Translations under genes and position numbers: made by a program
In this document: positions 12,954 through 26,900 of the stretch, one piece after another
Numbering within the stretch: position 1 is the stretch's first letter
Layout: every line of letters begins with the position of its first letter
Origin: Echinarachnius parma
Lineage: Eukaryota; Echinodermata; Echinoidea; Clypeasteroida; Echinarachniidae
DNA length: 64,000 bases
Reading direction: 5' to 3'
Assembly: GCA_037951105.1 (NCBI GenBank)
Contig: JBAMJV010003787.1
Location: 1 to 64,000, forward strand
Notes under the pieces: generated by a model
Told to the model about the DNA's origin: nothing
The model's input: the letters and a program-made list of their open reading frames with translations, nothing else
The model's database searches: none

Positions 12954-15900
12954 GTAAGTACAAATCATTTCTTGTTTGCTTACAATGAAAAACGTGTGAA
13001 TAAACTGTTTTTACAATGATGATACTGATATTAAAAATATCCAGCTTATTTTGAAAATGTGAATACTTGCAATAATTACGCCTAACAGTATGTGACTTAC
13101 ATGTTTAGAAGAGCTGTACATGTATATAAGTTCTTTAGATTTGGTTTCTTTTTAGACGATGCCCTTTAATCATACAAAAATGATGTGATTGGAATGGCAA
13201 TATCAGTGTAATATTAATGAAATAAATGACACAATTTTCAACTCAACAACATGCTAATCCACATACTATAGTGCAATTTACTATGTTGCCAAACATTTAT
13301 TTAATATTTTCATTCAGAGCTAGCCCACGAGGACCCAGCCATCTATTCGGAGCTCGGCAACTTTGCGATTGAGAAGAAGATCGGCAAGGGGCAGTTCAGT
13401 GAGGTGTACAAGGCGAGATGCCTGCTCAACAACAGAGTCATAGCGCTCAAGAAAGTACAGGTAAGATCTATCAACTGTTGATATGTTTTTTATACTGTTT
13501 TTACAACATAGAGTTAATGAATCATGCAGTTTACTAATTGTAGACAACAGTTTATTTAAATAGGGGAGATTACTTGTGCACTGATGTCACTGTTAGATTT
13601 CTTTGCGATTGAGAAGAACGTTGGCAAAGGACAGTTCAGTGAGGTGTACAAGTGCCTGCTCAACAACAGGGTCATATCACTCAAGAAAGAACAGGTATGG
13701 TTCTGTGATACTGTTTTCATGAAGAGTTAAAGATTATTATTGTAGGCACTACTATAGGCAAGAAGTTAATTAAGAGAGATTAAATGTACCCTTACCTCAA
13801 TGTTAAAGTTCTTTGCAATTGAGAAAAAGATGCCTGCTCAACAACATGGTCATAGCACTCAAGAAACTGTGAGATACAAATTTAATTCAGTTATTTCTTT
13901 GATGCTGCTTTCCTAGGAGATTATAACAATGTTTGTTGGTATACTTGTGTATTTAAAAGGTCATAGCTATAGTGAAATGTGTCAGCAATTTACAAAAGAT
14001 GTGAAAATAAATTATTAACCCTAGCATTGCACTATATGTTGAATTTTTGTCTCCTTTTCTTTCTCAGATATTTGAGATGATGGATGCAAAAGCCAGAAAT
14101 GACTGCATCAAGGAGATTGATTTACTAAAGGTAAAGGGATTTCTACCACTTTTTTTTCACACCATCCATCATTATAAATGTCAATATATTTATGTAATTC
14201 TACCATTAACAACTTTCTAAATAAAATCTTGATTTGATTTTGTCCATGAATGATGTCCACCATCAACATATATCCAGCACACAATGTGCATTTTTCAACT
14301 CTCAAGGGAGCAATGCAGCCTTAAGGCGCCGTCAAACCAAACCCGACACGACACACGACACGACATTACGACACGACACACGACACGACACACGACACGA
14401 CATACGACACGACACACAACACGACACACGACAGTGCACCACGTGACACACGACAATCTCAATACTGTCGTGTTGGTCGTGTTTACTTCGTGCAGTGATA
14501 ATAGTCCTTTGAAAAGAAGCATTTAGCCCTTTAGAAATCAAATTCAACTTCAATAGATCTAGCAACTTTATGTTGACATATTATACAGTATATGAGCGAA
14601 ATGTTAAAATGTTATTTGCTAACTCATTGTAAAAGACTCGTATGTTTGTACAGATTAATCATAACTATATCATTAAGACAAATGACATAATATAAGGGGG
14701 GGGGGGTTCATACATTCGTACGAGGAAACACCAGGCATGATTCTGTAGCGCCTTTGAAATGGAATGGCTCTTTCTTCTTCTTTTTGTCTTTGTGGGGGAT
14801 GGAGGGGGCAGCAGCCCTCATCCCATTTCCGATGCCTATGTGTAATGGCCCCAAATATAGTATTATGTGAGTTTATATTTTATTCTACCCTCGCCCCCCC
14901 CCCCCCCCCCCCCCCCCCACTCCAAAAAAAAAAAGAAAGAAAGGAAAATGAAAGGGTCGGATGAATCCAGTATGCTCATACACCCTAGGACACTATTCAT
15001 TCACTTTTCCATACAATTTCAAAAACGCACATACACACATCACACACACGAACAAACATATTTTATACACGTATAGTGCATAAACAGACACACACACATA
15101 CACACACACACACACGCACGCACACACAAACAAACACGCACACACGAACGCATGAACACACATACACACACACATGAGCTTCCAAAAGGCGCTAAATCCA
15201 CTATTTTAACTTTGGAGACTGAAAAGCAGGTTTCTTTGACAAACTTTGCACACATAATCTATGACAAAACATGATTTAGCGCAATTTTAAACTAAGCTCT
15301 ACTAAACACACGATATATACATTTTATGCAAATTTATTAATGTCAGTTTGTTCAAAGATTATTCTGTTGGTTTCAAATAAAAAGTGTAATAGTATTATGA
15401 TAAGAAAATCATGAAGTAAACAGAAAATATTTGTATCAATCCTTTAATACATTAATCAAAAATACATTTTTAAAGAACAATTATGGGAAATCTCACTCTC
15501 TTGAAAGATAAACAAGTACGTACGATACATAATAATAACAATAATTTATTCACATTAATTATATACATGTATACTATTAATCATTGATTGAACAAATACT
15601 CTAAACTTATATGATTGTGTTCCATTGTGTCTGTTTGAAAGAATTCTTTGAAGAGAGTCAATATTATACAGTTGTTAACTGGTGGTGGAGGGAAAAGCAC
15701 GGAATGTTCCACTCCGAGGGATTTTAAATGCTATTGAGGGAAGAGTAAATAAGTCCCGAGACGTAGTCCAGAGACTTATTTTCTTCACGAAATAGCATTT
15801 TAAATCCCGATGGGAACATTCCATGATTTTCCCGACAGCAAAGTTAACAACTGTTTTATCATCTGAATTGGCCGGTTAGCAGTGCCATGTAACATCCAAA

Positions 15901-18900
15901 AATGTTACATGGCAGCTGATGTACTGTATTTACTAAATCAGGTGATAATATATAATATAATCAATATCATAGAGTTTGTTTCAAGTGCCTACTAGCAATC
16001 AACCAACGACACAACAGTGTATTGCAACGTGAAAATAAACATCAAACTGAGAATGCATTCATCCAGATACCTTTTCCCGTTTGTAACCAACCCAATGCAG
16101 AAAGCATTCATATTCTTAATTTTCTAAAGATAGTCGCACAAGGGGGTTTACACAGTATTTCTTCACCATGACTACTAGGCATTATTTCAACAGTTAAAGG
16201 CTTTAAAATCGTACATTAGCCTTTCAGCATGCAATCTGAACAAAATACCATACAACTAATGTTTTGGAAAATCCTCCTTCAATGTTCGATGACATTGAAA
16301 ACTAAAAAAAGGAGAGCTAACCTACTGAAATTCAAATGAAATATTAGTATCATAATGATATAATGTATATATAAAATATTGCAATTCAGGGGCTCTCTTA
16401 TTCAAGTCCAAAAGTGATCCATTAGTTTCTCCAAAACTTATATCTAAGACTTTAATCATTTAAATTCTATGTGATTAATTTAAGAAATTACAATTCTTAC
16501 ACACAAATAGCAAACCTGCTGTATTTAAAATACATTTACAATATATAAAATATGAATATAACAGAATGGTATGACATTTAGAAGAACATGCATTATTTAA
16601 AGGGATCTAGTAACTTTGTTGAAACGTTTTGTACATGGTTTTAATGGTCCAGTGGATAATTGAACATCTGAACACTTCAATCATAAATATCTTTTTAACG
16701 AAATGGAAATTTGAAAAACCAAAACCTGTCCCATGATTGTATTGTTAATACGAATACAACAAGGTATGAGGGTACCTCTAGAATTCCAATTGGAATTTGA
16801 GGATTTTGACAATATTACTAAGTCCCTTTAAAGTGAAACCAGTTAAGTGTCTAACTCCAAAAAAAATACTTGGAGCTTCCACATTTAACTGAATGACATT
16901 CTAAAAAGATTTATAACAATATGTTGGCAATATCACATTGGGTATATACCACTGTGGGACATTCCCATTCGAGTCCCCCTGAGAAACACACATCTCAATA
17001 GTTAGGCAGCTAAGGGCTTGAAATCATAACAATTGTGCACAAAGTGAAAGAAATGTGAAATTTTCACAGTTAATTCATATCATCATAACGTTTAATTTCC
17101 CCCGTGGAAGTAGTTATGACCTTGAGGGGCGTGAGAGGGTCTTGAAAAAAGGGGGGGGGGGTTTACACCATTGTATGGGTATATAACATGACTTGATGCT
17201 TTCAGGATAAAAGGTGACCTGAAAGAATCAAAATGTCTACCAATATATTGTGGGGTAAATGAGAGGGGGTGGGGACCCCCCCCCCCCCCCTCACTTTCCT
17301 CCTGTGTCAAAAGTTTCACTTACTGATTCTGTTTGCTAATATATTACTATATAAGTGTACTATGATGTTGTACATTTCATGGCAGGGATTGGGTAAACAG
17401 GGGGGGGGGGGGGGGTGGAATGGAGAAAAGGGGAACCCCCCCCCCCCCCCTCCCCCGGCCTCAATTTTTATTTTGTTGTTGAAAGAGTGTTCATAAACAA
17501 AAAAAAATGGTTTTGTATATTACTGTATGATGACTGTGTACATTTCATGGCAGGGGTTGGATAAAGGAGGGGGGGGGGGGGTAGAGGTGGAGCAGAAGGT
17601 CGGAGAACAGGGGAATACCCCCCTTAGATTTCTCCTTTTTTGTTTGAAGTTGTGCTCATTTTTGTGAGTTTCTAAATATAAAAGTGCGGTGAGTTTTTAC
17701 ATCTCATGGCTTTGGTTAGGAAAACCTGGGGGGAGGGGGGCGGGGGGCCGAGGGGGGGGGGGGGGGTGATCTACTCCCATACTGTTCTCCAAATAGGCCT
17801 TTGTAGTTCAAATTTGATAGTCCATTTGAAAACATGACCATTTCATTCTTTAAGCAAGAAATGTTAAAACGTGTGCACTCAAGGGCTCGATCTGATAATG
17901 CATTATTATCCGCCTTGATGATATAGTGGTTAACACTAAATGATATCATGCATTATTTACTTTATTTCTTGTTAAAGGGATAGGTGAGTCAAACTTAACT
18001 TTAGTAACCATCCTACATTATAGTTTACATACGTTTTATGATGCAAGACATACAAACTATGTTAATTTTACAAGGACAACTCAAGCTGCTTTAGATCTTG
18101 GTACATTGCTTACTTCTGACAGTCACCATACAATCCAGATCCTTAAACACAGCTGAAAAAAACGATAAAGAAAAAACACAGATAATTTGATATCATTTTT
18201 ATTTTAATGTTGCAAACATAAGTGGCGTAGCTCTGGCGGAACATTGCCCCCCCCCCCCCTTCACTGGAGGGAGGGGGGGGGGGGGTACGGTAAAATTAAA
18301 AAACAAAACAAATAAAATGTGTAGTGTGTCCTCAAATTATTTCAGTGCTCCAAATCAGTTGGACCATGCTACACCACTGTGCTATAAGTGCATCACCAAA
18401 CAGACACAAAGTATATAAAACTCCAATATTAGATATTAATTTGTACCCTGAATTATGCAGACCAAATTTGAATTTGAGTATTGAAATGTGCATAATGTTG
18501 CTGTAGTTTGTGAATTGATTACACAAATGACAAAAACATCTTCAAGGCAAGTGTCAACTATATCTACATGTTCTACCAAACTTACTGTATAGATTGTGAA
18601 TGGTTGGTCTAAGTGTTGTCCATGTAGTTAACTCCTCAAAGGTTTTCCTTGGTGTTCCTTCGTCAAGGCAGGCACTTGATGGAGGCTGTCCAGCTAGATT
18701 GTAACCTGTTGATAAAAGAAAGAAATGGACAGAGATGTAATGTATTACCCATGCTTTGCTAATGAAAAAATAAGTTGTATCAAGTACAAACTTAACATGG
18801 ACATTATTAAAACTATGTATACACATAATTCTTTAATCTGAGCCCATATTTAATTTATTAAAACACAAGAATTTGAATACCATGCAAGATTGCAAGGCAT

Positions 18901-20918
18901 GCATCTAAAACAAAAGAATCTGGAGAAAACTCACAAATTACATGCTGCATCAAAATTGTAGAGCCTCTTAACTTTAGCCTTAGTACTTCTACCTGATGAC
19001 TTGATGTTGAATTATTTGGCCCAGATAAGTTTGGCATGCATGACGCACAGAAATAAGGCCTTGCTAGGCGACCGAGTCCTGGCCGAACTAGGCCTGGTCT
19101 AGTCAGAACACATACGCATGTCTCGGTCGCGTGCCATGGTCTAGATTGATACATCTATCAAATGAACTAATGAAGTATCATTTTATTTTTAAACCATGAC
19201 TCGAGATGGTCTTAAATGATTGTTAGACCACGCTATCGTCAAGCCTAAAGCTATCGAGTACAAACACAGAGTCATAAACTCATATACTTCGACCTTCGTG
19301 ACTCGACCAGGACTAGAGTCTAGCTAGCCTAGGGCTAGGTCCAGGTTAGCCTAGCTAGGCTAGATCTTCAGTTCACCTAGCCCTTATATTCATTGTGATC
19401 TGTGTATCACTCAATCATGCCAAAGCCCGAGCCCAAGGCAAGGCCAAACTTAAAATATAAGTTATTACTTAGGCCAAATCATTCATAACTGAGAAATACA
19501 AATACCACTTATAATTATAATATCAATATCACTAGTCACTCGGTCTCTCAGACTAGGACTTCACTCTAGTTCAGGACACCAGTCTCACTCAAAGAATTCT
19601 CAGTTAGACTCACCGAGTTACTTACCCTTCCAGTGTCAGTGAACAACAAAGTCAAATAATGATTTGTCACAAGATCTCAAATATACGTAGAACTTTGTAA
19701 ATAATCACAGTTATGTTCCAAAAGAAGTGAAGTTAGAGTGAAAGAGTGAAGTAACAGTGCTGTGTTGACTGTGCAGTGTTTTTACAACATATTTGACAAC
19801 GCATGGGACTATGAAAATCCCGTTTATATTATTGTGGCAAATAACATAACTTCTTATCAATTTGGACGCCCAAATGAGTAATACATTTATAATATTTACT
19901 AGGATGGTCTATAATACACATGATATATTTCAATATTTACCTTCCATAGCAGCAAAATGGCTAACAAATGTCCAATCTTCATGTGGATTTGACAAGTCGT
20001 GCAACTGCTCATTTACCACGTAAAGTCCATAGACAATTCATCGCTGGTGGGAATTTCCTTGACATATTTTTGGCCAAAAGACAGACTTGCAAGAATACTC
20101 GACTCTGATTGGCCAAAAGTCCAAAGTGTCGTGTGTCGTGCTTGAAAAATCGCTCTGGGAGCGATTCGATGGTACGACAAAAAAATCCCATCCCATCACG
20201 ACACAGGCACGACACACGACACGAAGTCGTGTTCGGTGTGACAGGTCAATGGAGTTTGTACATTATCGATTTTTTTTGTGTCGTGAGGCATGTCGTTTTG
20301 TCGTGTCGTGGTGTCGTGTCGGACTTGGTTTGACGGCGCCTTTAGTCTCTGTGTATGTGCATGTTTTTTTAACTGTTCTTGGCTGGTCCTGAAAAATACC
20401 TGGACTGGGGTCTCTGGAAAATACAGAAATACCAAAATTAAAAAGTCTTCAATGGGAAAACAAATTCTTAACAAAAATATTGCATACATGTTACTACCCA
20501 TCTGTACCTTGACACAAGATCTTTGTTATCTTTATATTTTTTTGTAATTTTTTTGTATTTTTTTGTAAATTTTGTTGATTAACATTTTTGTCTTTGTTTT
20601 GTCCAATCACAGTCTCTGAATCATGACCATGTGATCAAGTACTTGGCTTCGTTCATTGAGAACAACGAGCTCAACATTGTACTAGAACTAGCCGACGCTG
20701 GGGACCTGTCGAGAATGATCAAGGTAATAAATTGATTATCAGTAAATAATTATAATTTGCAGTCAATTTTAATAAAAAAACGCATGATGGTGTCAAATGT
20801 AGTCTTTATTGTGTCACATCTCAATTCACCACTAGAAAGTCAATGGCTTTATTCATTGTGAGCAATGAGCTCAATAATAGAAGTAGCCGATCCAGAGGAT
20901 TTATTTTTTATTTTTATT

Positions 20919-20962
<44 letters not shown>

Positions 20963-23900
20963 CTTTGTGTTTTTATTGAACAAAATAACATATGTACAAC
21001 AAATGTTATGAACATATTTACATCAGAACAAAAACAAAAGGGTGCGGTCACTGAAACAAATACAGTATCGTAATATTATGTGCTGACCCGCAGGTATCGG
21101 GTATTGCAGTAATTATACCAATAAAGCAAGCGAGTGACACCTCGGGAGGCGTCTGTGGAGATCCTGCGGGCCAGGCTACAACAATGTAATAAATGCTTAT
21201 CATGTACAATGCATTTGCTATGAACTGGATCAAAGAACATTTTTAAATGAGAACTCTAATCCTAGCTTACTGGAAACATACACATTCTAACATCATAACT
21301 CAAATACAAACTTTTGAAAATGTTGTCTAATCTTATCCTTTTTGAGAGCAATCAGGTATTCTGATTTATATTTTAACTTAAAAAAAGAAAGAAGAGATTG
21401 AAATTTTGGTTTCTCCTTACTAAATTTACAACGATAAATATAGAATCGTGTGCATAAAAGATAGAAGTTAATACACACATAATTGTTTTGCTCTTTATTA
21501 AACCCAAACATTCTTTGAAAGAGTGAAAACTGTACTTGGATCCCCAATTTGGAACTCAAAAATTTCTCCAAACACTTCCAGAGTTGATTAACAACTGTAC
21601 ATTCAACCAAAAAATGTTGAATGGAGTCCTTTATTAAATTACAAAGACTACATAATTCTGTGTCAGACCTCTTAATTTTATACAAAAAATCATTAGTGGC
21701 TATAGCCTTATGGAAAGTCTTAACATAAAAGGACCTTAACTGAGTTTCAATTGTGCATCTAAAATTATTTCTATGAATCAAAGCCCAATCTTCGGCATTA
21801 ACATCTACATCAAATATATCATTCCACTTATTGCTTCTATCTTGGGGTAATAATTGGCCCTTAAAAATTAAATACGAAAATTTTGAAAGACTATTACAAG
21901 TGAATAACTTACTAACCACTAATTCATATGGGTCCCTTAAATCCATGGACCATACTCCAAATAAAGGGATAGCCTTAATAAGGAAAGAATACTTCCTTCT
22001 ATCTCTAAATGAAATATCAAATTCCAACACCAATTCAAAAAATTCCTTAAAGCGTTTACCATCAAGCAACAAATCCTGTATTGTTTTAATACCTTTATCA
22101 TACCACTCAGCATAATAAAAATATTTCTTTGTTTTCAAACAAACATTTCTATTAAACCACACAGGGTCCAGTTTATGCATATCACTTAAATTCATGCTAA
22201 CCAACAACTTACTTTTAAACACATACCAAACCTTAAGAGTTTCAGCAAGCTGGACATTTACATTCCTTAACAGTTTATCAGGAGGACTTGCTCTAAATAA
22301 AATAAAAGAATCTGTGTGAAATTCAGAGAGATTATTCATCTCAATTTGTTTCCAATCACTATTAAAATCTTCATTCAAAATGTGTTTTGACCAGACCAAC
22401 TTTTGAGCCAGAGCAAATGCCCTAATATCTACCATTTTCAAGCCACATTGATCATATTCATTGTATAAAAATTTTCGTTTTATCCTATCATTGCCGCCTG
22501 ACCAAATGAATTTAAAGAAAGAATGTTCCAGCCTTTTAAAAAACTGTTCAGGAATATGAATACACAGAGTAGTAAATAAAAACAATAGTTTGGGCAATAC
22601 TAAAGTCTTAACAACAGTTATTTTTCCTATAAGAGATAAGGATCGTGAACGCCAGCAATTCAAGATCTGTTCAATACCTCCCACTCTTTGATTATAATTC
22701 AATTCAAAAAGCAAATTTAAATCCAAAGAAAACTTTATCCCTAAACATGAAAAATTTAAATTATTCCAAACCAGTCCCTTTTCACTATAGGGTTTCTCTT
22801 GTGATTGTTTCAAAGAACCCAACCAAATCCCTTCACTTTTCAATACATTAACCTTACAACCAGAAAATGTCCCAAATTTCTCCAATGTATCAAAAAGATT
22901 CCTTATAGATTCCAATTCTCCATTTAAAAAACAAGTTGTGTCATCAGCATACATACTAAGTTTATATTCAACATCCCCAATTTGAATACCCTTTATACAA
23001 GGATTACTTCTGATTGAAATACCCAAAATTTCTATTGCTAAAAGAAATAAGTATGGGGATATTGGGCAACCTTGAAATATTCCTCTTTCCAAGTGAACTA
23101 TTGGTGACAAATAACCATTATTTAAAATATAGCTACTCCTATTATTATAAAAACTTTTAATCCAAGTTAAAAAATCATGACCAACATTAAAACGTTCCAG
23201 GACTTTATATAAATATTCATGTTCCACACTATCAAATGCTTTCTCTATATCTAACAATAATAAAGCACCGGGAACATCATGTGTATTAGTATAATCAATC
23301 AAATCAATAATTAAACGTATATTATGAGCTATATTCCTGCCTTTCAAAAAACCAGATTGATTATTATGAATAACATCTAACAAAAATGACTTTAATCTCA
23401 AAGCAAAGCATTTAGCAATTATTTTGTAATCAACATTCAATAATGAAATTGGCCTATAATTTTTAGCATACATTGGGTCCTTATCTTTCTTTGGCAAGAG
23501 AGAAATAATTCCATTCCTTTGAGACTGGGACATGAACCCCTTTTCAAATGAAAAATCATAAGAATTTATTAATAAATCATAAATATCATTAAAAAATACA
23601 ACATAAAATTCTTTAGGCAGACCATCCAGGCCAGGGCATTTATTACCTGGCATTGACTTAATTGCATTAAATATTTCAACTTTTGTTAATGGCTGATTAA
23701 GTTTGTCTTTTTGATCATTTGAAAATACTGGAATGTCTAATCCCTCAAAAAAAGTATCTGCTTCTTTTCTAGAGTCCTCAGACCAATGAGAAGAATATAA
23801 TGTAGAATAAAAACCATGTAATTCTTCCATAATATTCTTAGAGTTCACTATTAAAGAACCATGTACATCTTTTAACACATAAATATTCTTCTTTTCTGCA

Positions 23901-26900
23901 TGTCTCTTTTCTAAATTACAAAAAAATTTGGTGCTTTTCTCACCTTCCTCAGCCCACTTAACACGAGATCTAACTATAGCACCAGCTGTTTCAAAATCAT
24001 AAATATCTTCTAACTTTTTTTCTAAATTGCCTAATAATTCCATTACATCACTACACTCTACATCATTTTCTATCTTATTCAGCCTTTGTCTTAAAACTTC
24101 AATTTCACTTTCCAATTTAATTTTATCCTTCATTCTCTCTTTCTTTTTTCTAGCTGAGTATTCCATACAATAACCTACTATAGTACTCTTAAAAGAATCC
24201 CAAATGACATGGGGGTTACAAGTGGAGTTAGCATGGTCCTTTTTAAATTCCTCAATCTTAACTTTAATATACTTAATAAAATCTGCATCTCTCTGGAGTA
24301 AATAACAATTCAATTTCCAATATCCCCTGCCCCTCTTGGGAACTCCAATACATAAATCTATACTAGCAACTGAGTGGTCTGATGCCAAACCATGAGATAT
24401 TGTACTACTCGAAACATTTGCTAAAATATTGTTCAACACAAATAAATAATCAAGTCTTGAAAAAGCTAAAGGATTTTGTTGATGTCTCGTAAATCCCCTA
24501 TCTGTGGGGTGCATTAATCTCCAAGTATCATTCAAATTATATTCATCAATTAAAAAAGAAAAAATATTTCTTGATCTTGAATTACCATGTTGGGAACGAG
24601 AGCCCCGATAGTCCAAAGGACCCATGGCTAAATTCAAATCACCACCTAAAATAACATTTGATTGTTCGCTATCATCAATATTTACAAACAAATCTAAGAA
24701 AAAATCAGGGTCATCCTGATTGGGAGCATAAACATTTATTATCCTTAACTTTAATTTTTCTACTAAAACATCCAAAATAATAACTCTGCCGTTTACATCT
24801 GAGTATACATGAGATATCAAAGCATTTAATCCAGGTTTAAAGAGTATTGCAACACCTTTAGAGTTAGAGGTAGCACTATTAACATACATTGTTCCACCCC
24901 ACTCTGATGTCCACATTTGCAAATTTTCATTAATAGAGTGAGTTTCCTGGAGCAAAATTATATCATCCTTTCTATGGTGCAAAAACCTGAATATCTTCTT
25001 TCTTTTGAATCTATCTTGAAGCCCTCTACAGTTGAAAGTAGTTATTTTAAGAGACATTAAATACCATTCTTAAAATAAGACATGCTGTTTCCAAATGTAT
25101 AACTAATTGCTAAAAATGTTATGAATACCGCAAATGCAAAACAAATACCAAAGAACCATAGTGAGCACGTACATGTAAATAAGCTTTTGTACCAATGAAC
25201 AAACAAGGTAATGTGACAGTGACCAAAAAGAAGAATAAGGTAAAAAAACAGAAAAAGGTCGGCGAGGAAAACAAACTGGCAGTCAATGTTCAAAAAGGGT
25301 AGCATAGGTTAACCATGAGGTCCATTTAGTGGGATAAAGCTATCAAAATTAACTGAACACCTTACTAAATGTTACTCATAACCTGTACTCTGTTCAACGT
25401 CCTAAGACTAAGCCTCCATCTTGTCCATAGCATTCAACTCTGCGGGCTTGTCAGGCGACCGTTAGCATCTCTGATTCTAATGGTGGCGGGATAAACGAAG
25501 AAAGCTTTGATGCCTCTTGCTCTCAGCTCCTTCAGCTTGGGCAGATTGTCCCTTCTCATTTGCTGTATTCTTTTGCTGTAATCATCTGCGACGAACATCT
25601 TCACTCCTTCAGGTTTTTCCTTGAACACTTCGATCAGCTTTCTCCGGGCTGCTTCTTTCTCTCTGTATGACGCGAATCCAACATGAATTGGTCGGGGTTT
25701 CCCCCGACCATTGTCAGCGGCTGATGGTGGTCGACCAGAACGGTGGGCGCGCTGAACAGCTCCCGGGCCGACAGCATCGGCGAGGAGATCTTCCACGAAC
25801 TGCACGCAATCTCGAGCCCCCTTTTCAGATCCTTCTGGTGCACCCCAAATGACGACGTTGTTGCGGCGACTTCTGTTTTCGAGATCATCGATTTTGGCGT
25901 TTGCCTGCTCCAGCGCTGTTTTCAGCTTACCTATGTCATCTATTGCATTGTCCACATCGAACCGCAGCAACTGTTGGGCTTGTAGCAGCTCTGCGAACCT
26001 CGCCTCCTGCCGGTGTTCAAATTCTACGAACCACTGTGGTGCTGTGCTACTCGCCCCAGGCCCGGGGCCAGCCGGCGTACCCGCCATGGACAAGGGTGGT
26101 TGATTCGAGCTAGTTGGAGCGAGACGAGAAAGATCAATGTTTTTTGCTGTTTTTTTCTTTACAGGAGAGTTTTCCAGACTTGGCGGGTCACGAGACTTTT
26201 GACGGCTATTCATTGTTTACAAATGAGTAGAGTAACAAAATCAAAAGCTGAATTTAATCCGATGAAGGTTGAAAAATAAGCGAGCTCACCCACGACACAC
26301 TTTCCTTACATGTCCGCCATCTTGCCCGATCCAGAGGATTTATGTAGAATGGAAGGAAACGCTGGAATTTTCGCTATATGAAACGTCATCTGAGTGCATC
26401 TGAGCATGCACTATCAGTGAGTTGATGTAACCACTGTTGTGGAATCTGCTGCTATGTCAGTGGTTACGTAACACGATTTTGTTAGTGCATGCTCAGATGT
26501 GCTCAGATGACGTTTCATATGATACTGTTGGAAAACATGGCAGCCTCCAGTTTTCAGTCAAAATGGATAATGGTTTAAAAAACATTTATTATTTCAATTA
26601 TCAGCGATTCCCAAGAGGAAATATATGACTAGAAGTGACAGGAATTATGCACTTATCAGTAACAGTAAGTGAAAATGCCAACGTTTGGCTCCCCTTTAAT
26701 AAAGCCCCTTTGATATGTTTTAATAATGCCAGGAACAACCTTTGTTTGAATGATATGCATTTAAATTGATTACTTAGAATTAAATGGTTGATTCCTCTTT
26801 TATGCTTTTTAAATGTATCACTTTAGTCATAAACCATTATAATTGTTTTTACAAGTTTGCTGTTGAAAATGATTGACAGGTGATTACAAAATTGCTGTCC

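Larger units (their letters stand above)
20905..26325 (-). mobile_element. Full-length L1/Tx1-type LINE retrotransposon
   Basis: A 5.4-kb element inserted antisense to the kinase gene. On its own strand it begins GCAAGATGGCGGACATG (26325 downward), then ORF1, a 376-bp spacer, ORF2, a 3' UTR and a poly(A) tail (T-rich at 20905-20962). Exact 18-bp target duplications flank it. Both frames are uninterrupted, so insertion is recent on a genomic time scale and the copy may be competent. The ORF1 type (coiled coil plus RRM) and the apurinic endonuclease plus RT plus C-terminal zinc motif in ORF2 fit the L1/Tx1 group. Confidence 0.93.

Noticed and set aside
15040-15255. Cys/Val-rich frames
   Set aside because: Translations of a CA/CACACG microsatellite.
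21831-22851. + strand frames of 68-94 aa
   Set aside because: Antisense shadows of LINE ORF2.
25057-25305. 82-aa frame between LINE ORF1 and ORF2
   Set aside because: Hydrophobic, without a known counterpart in the family, and its stop overlaps the ORF2 start. More likely spacer.
25634-26279. Overlapping frames of 60-90 aa on both strands
   Set aside because: GC-rich shadows of LINE ORF1 in other frames.
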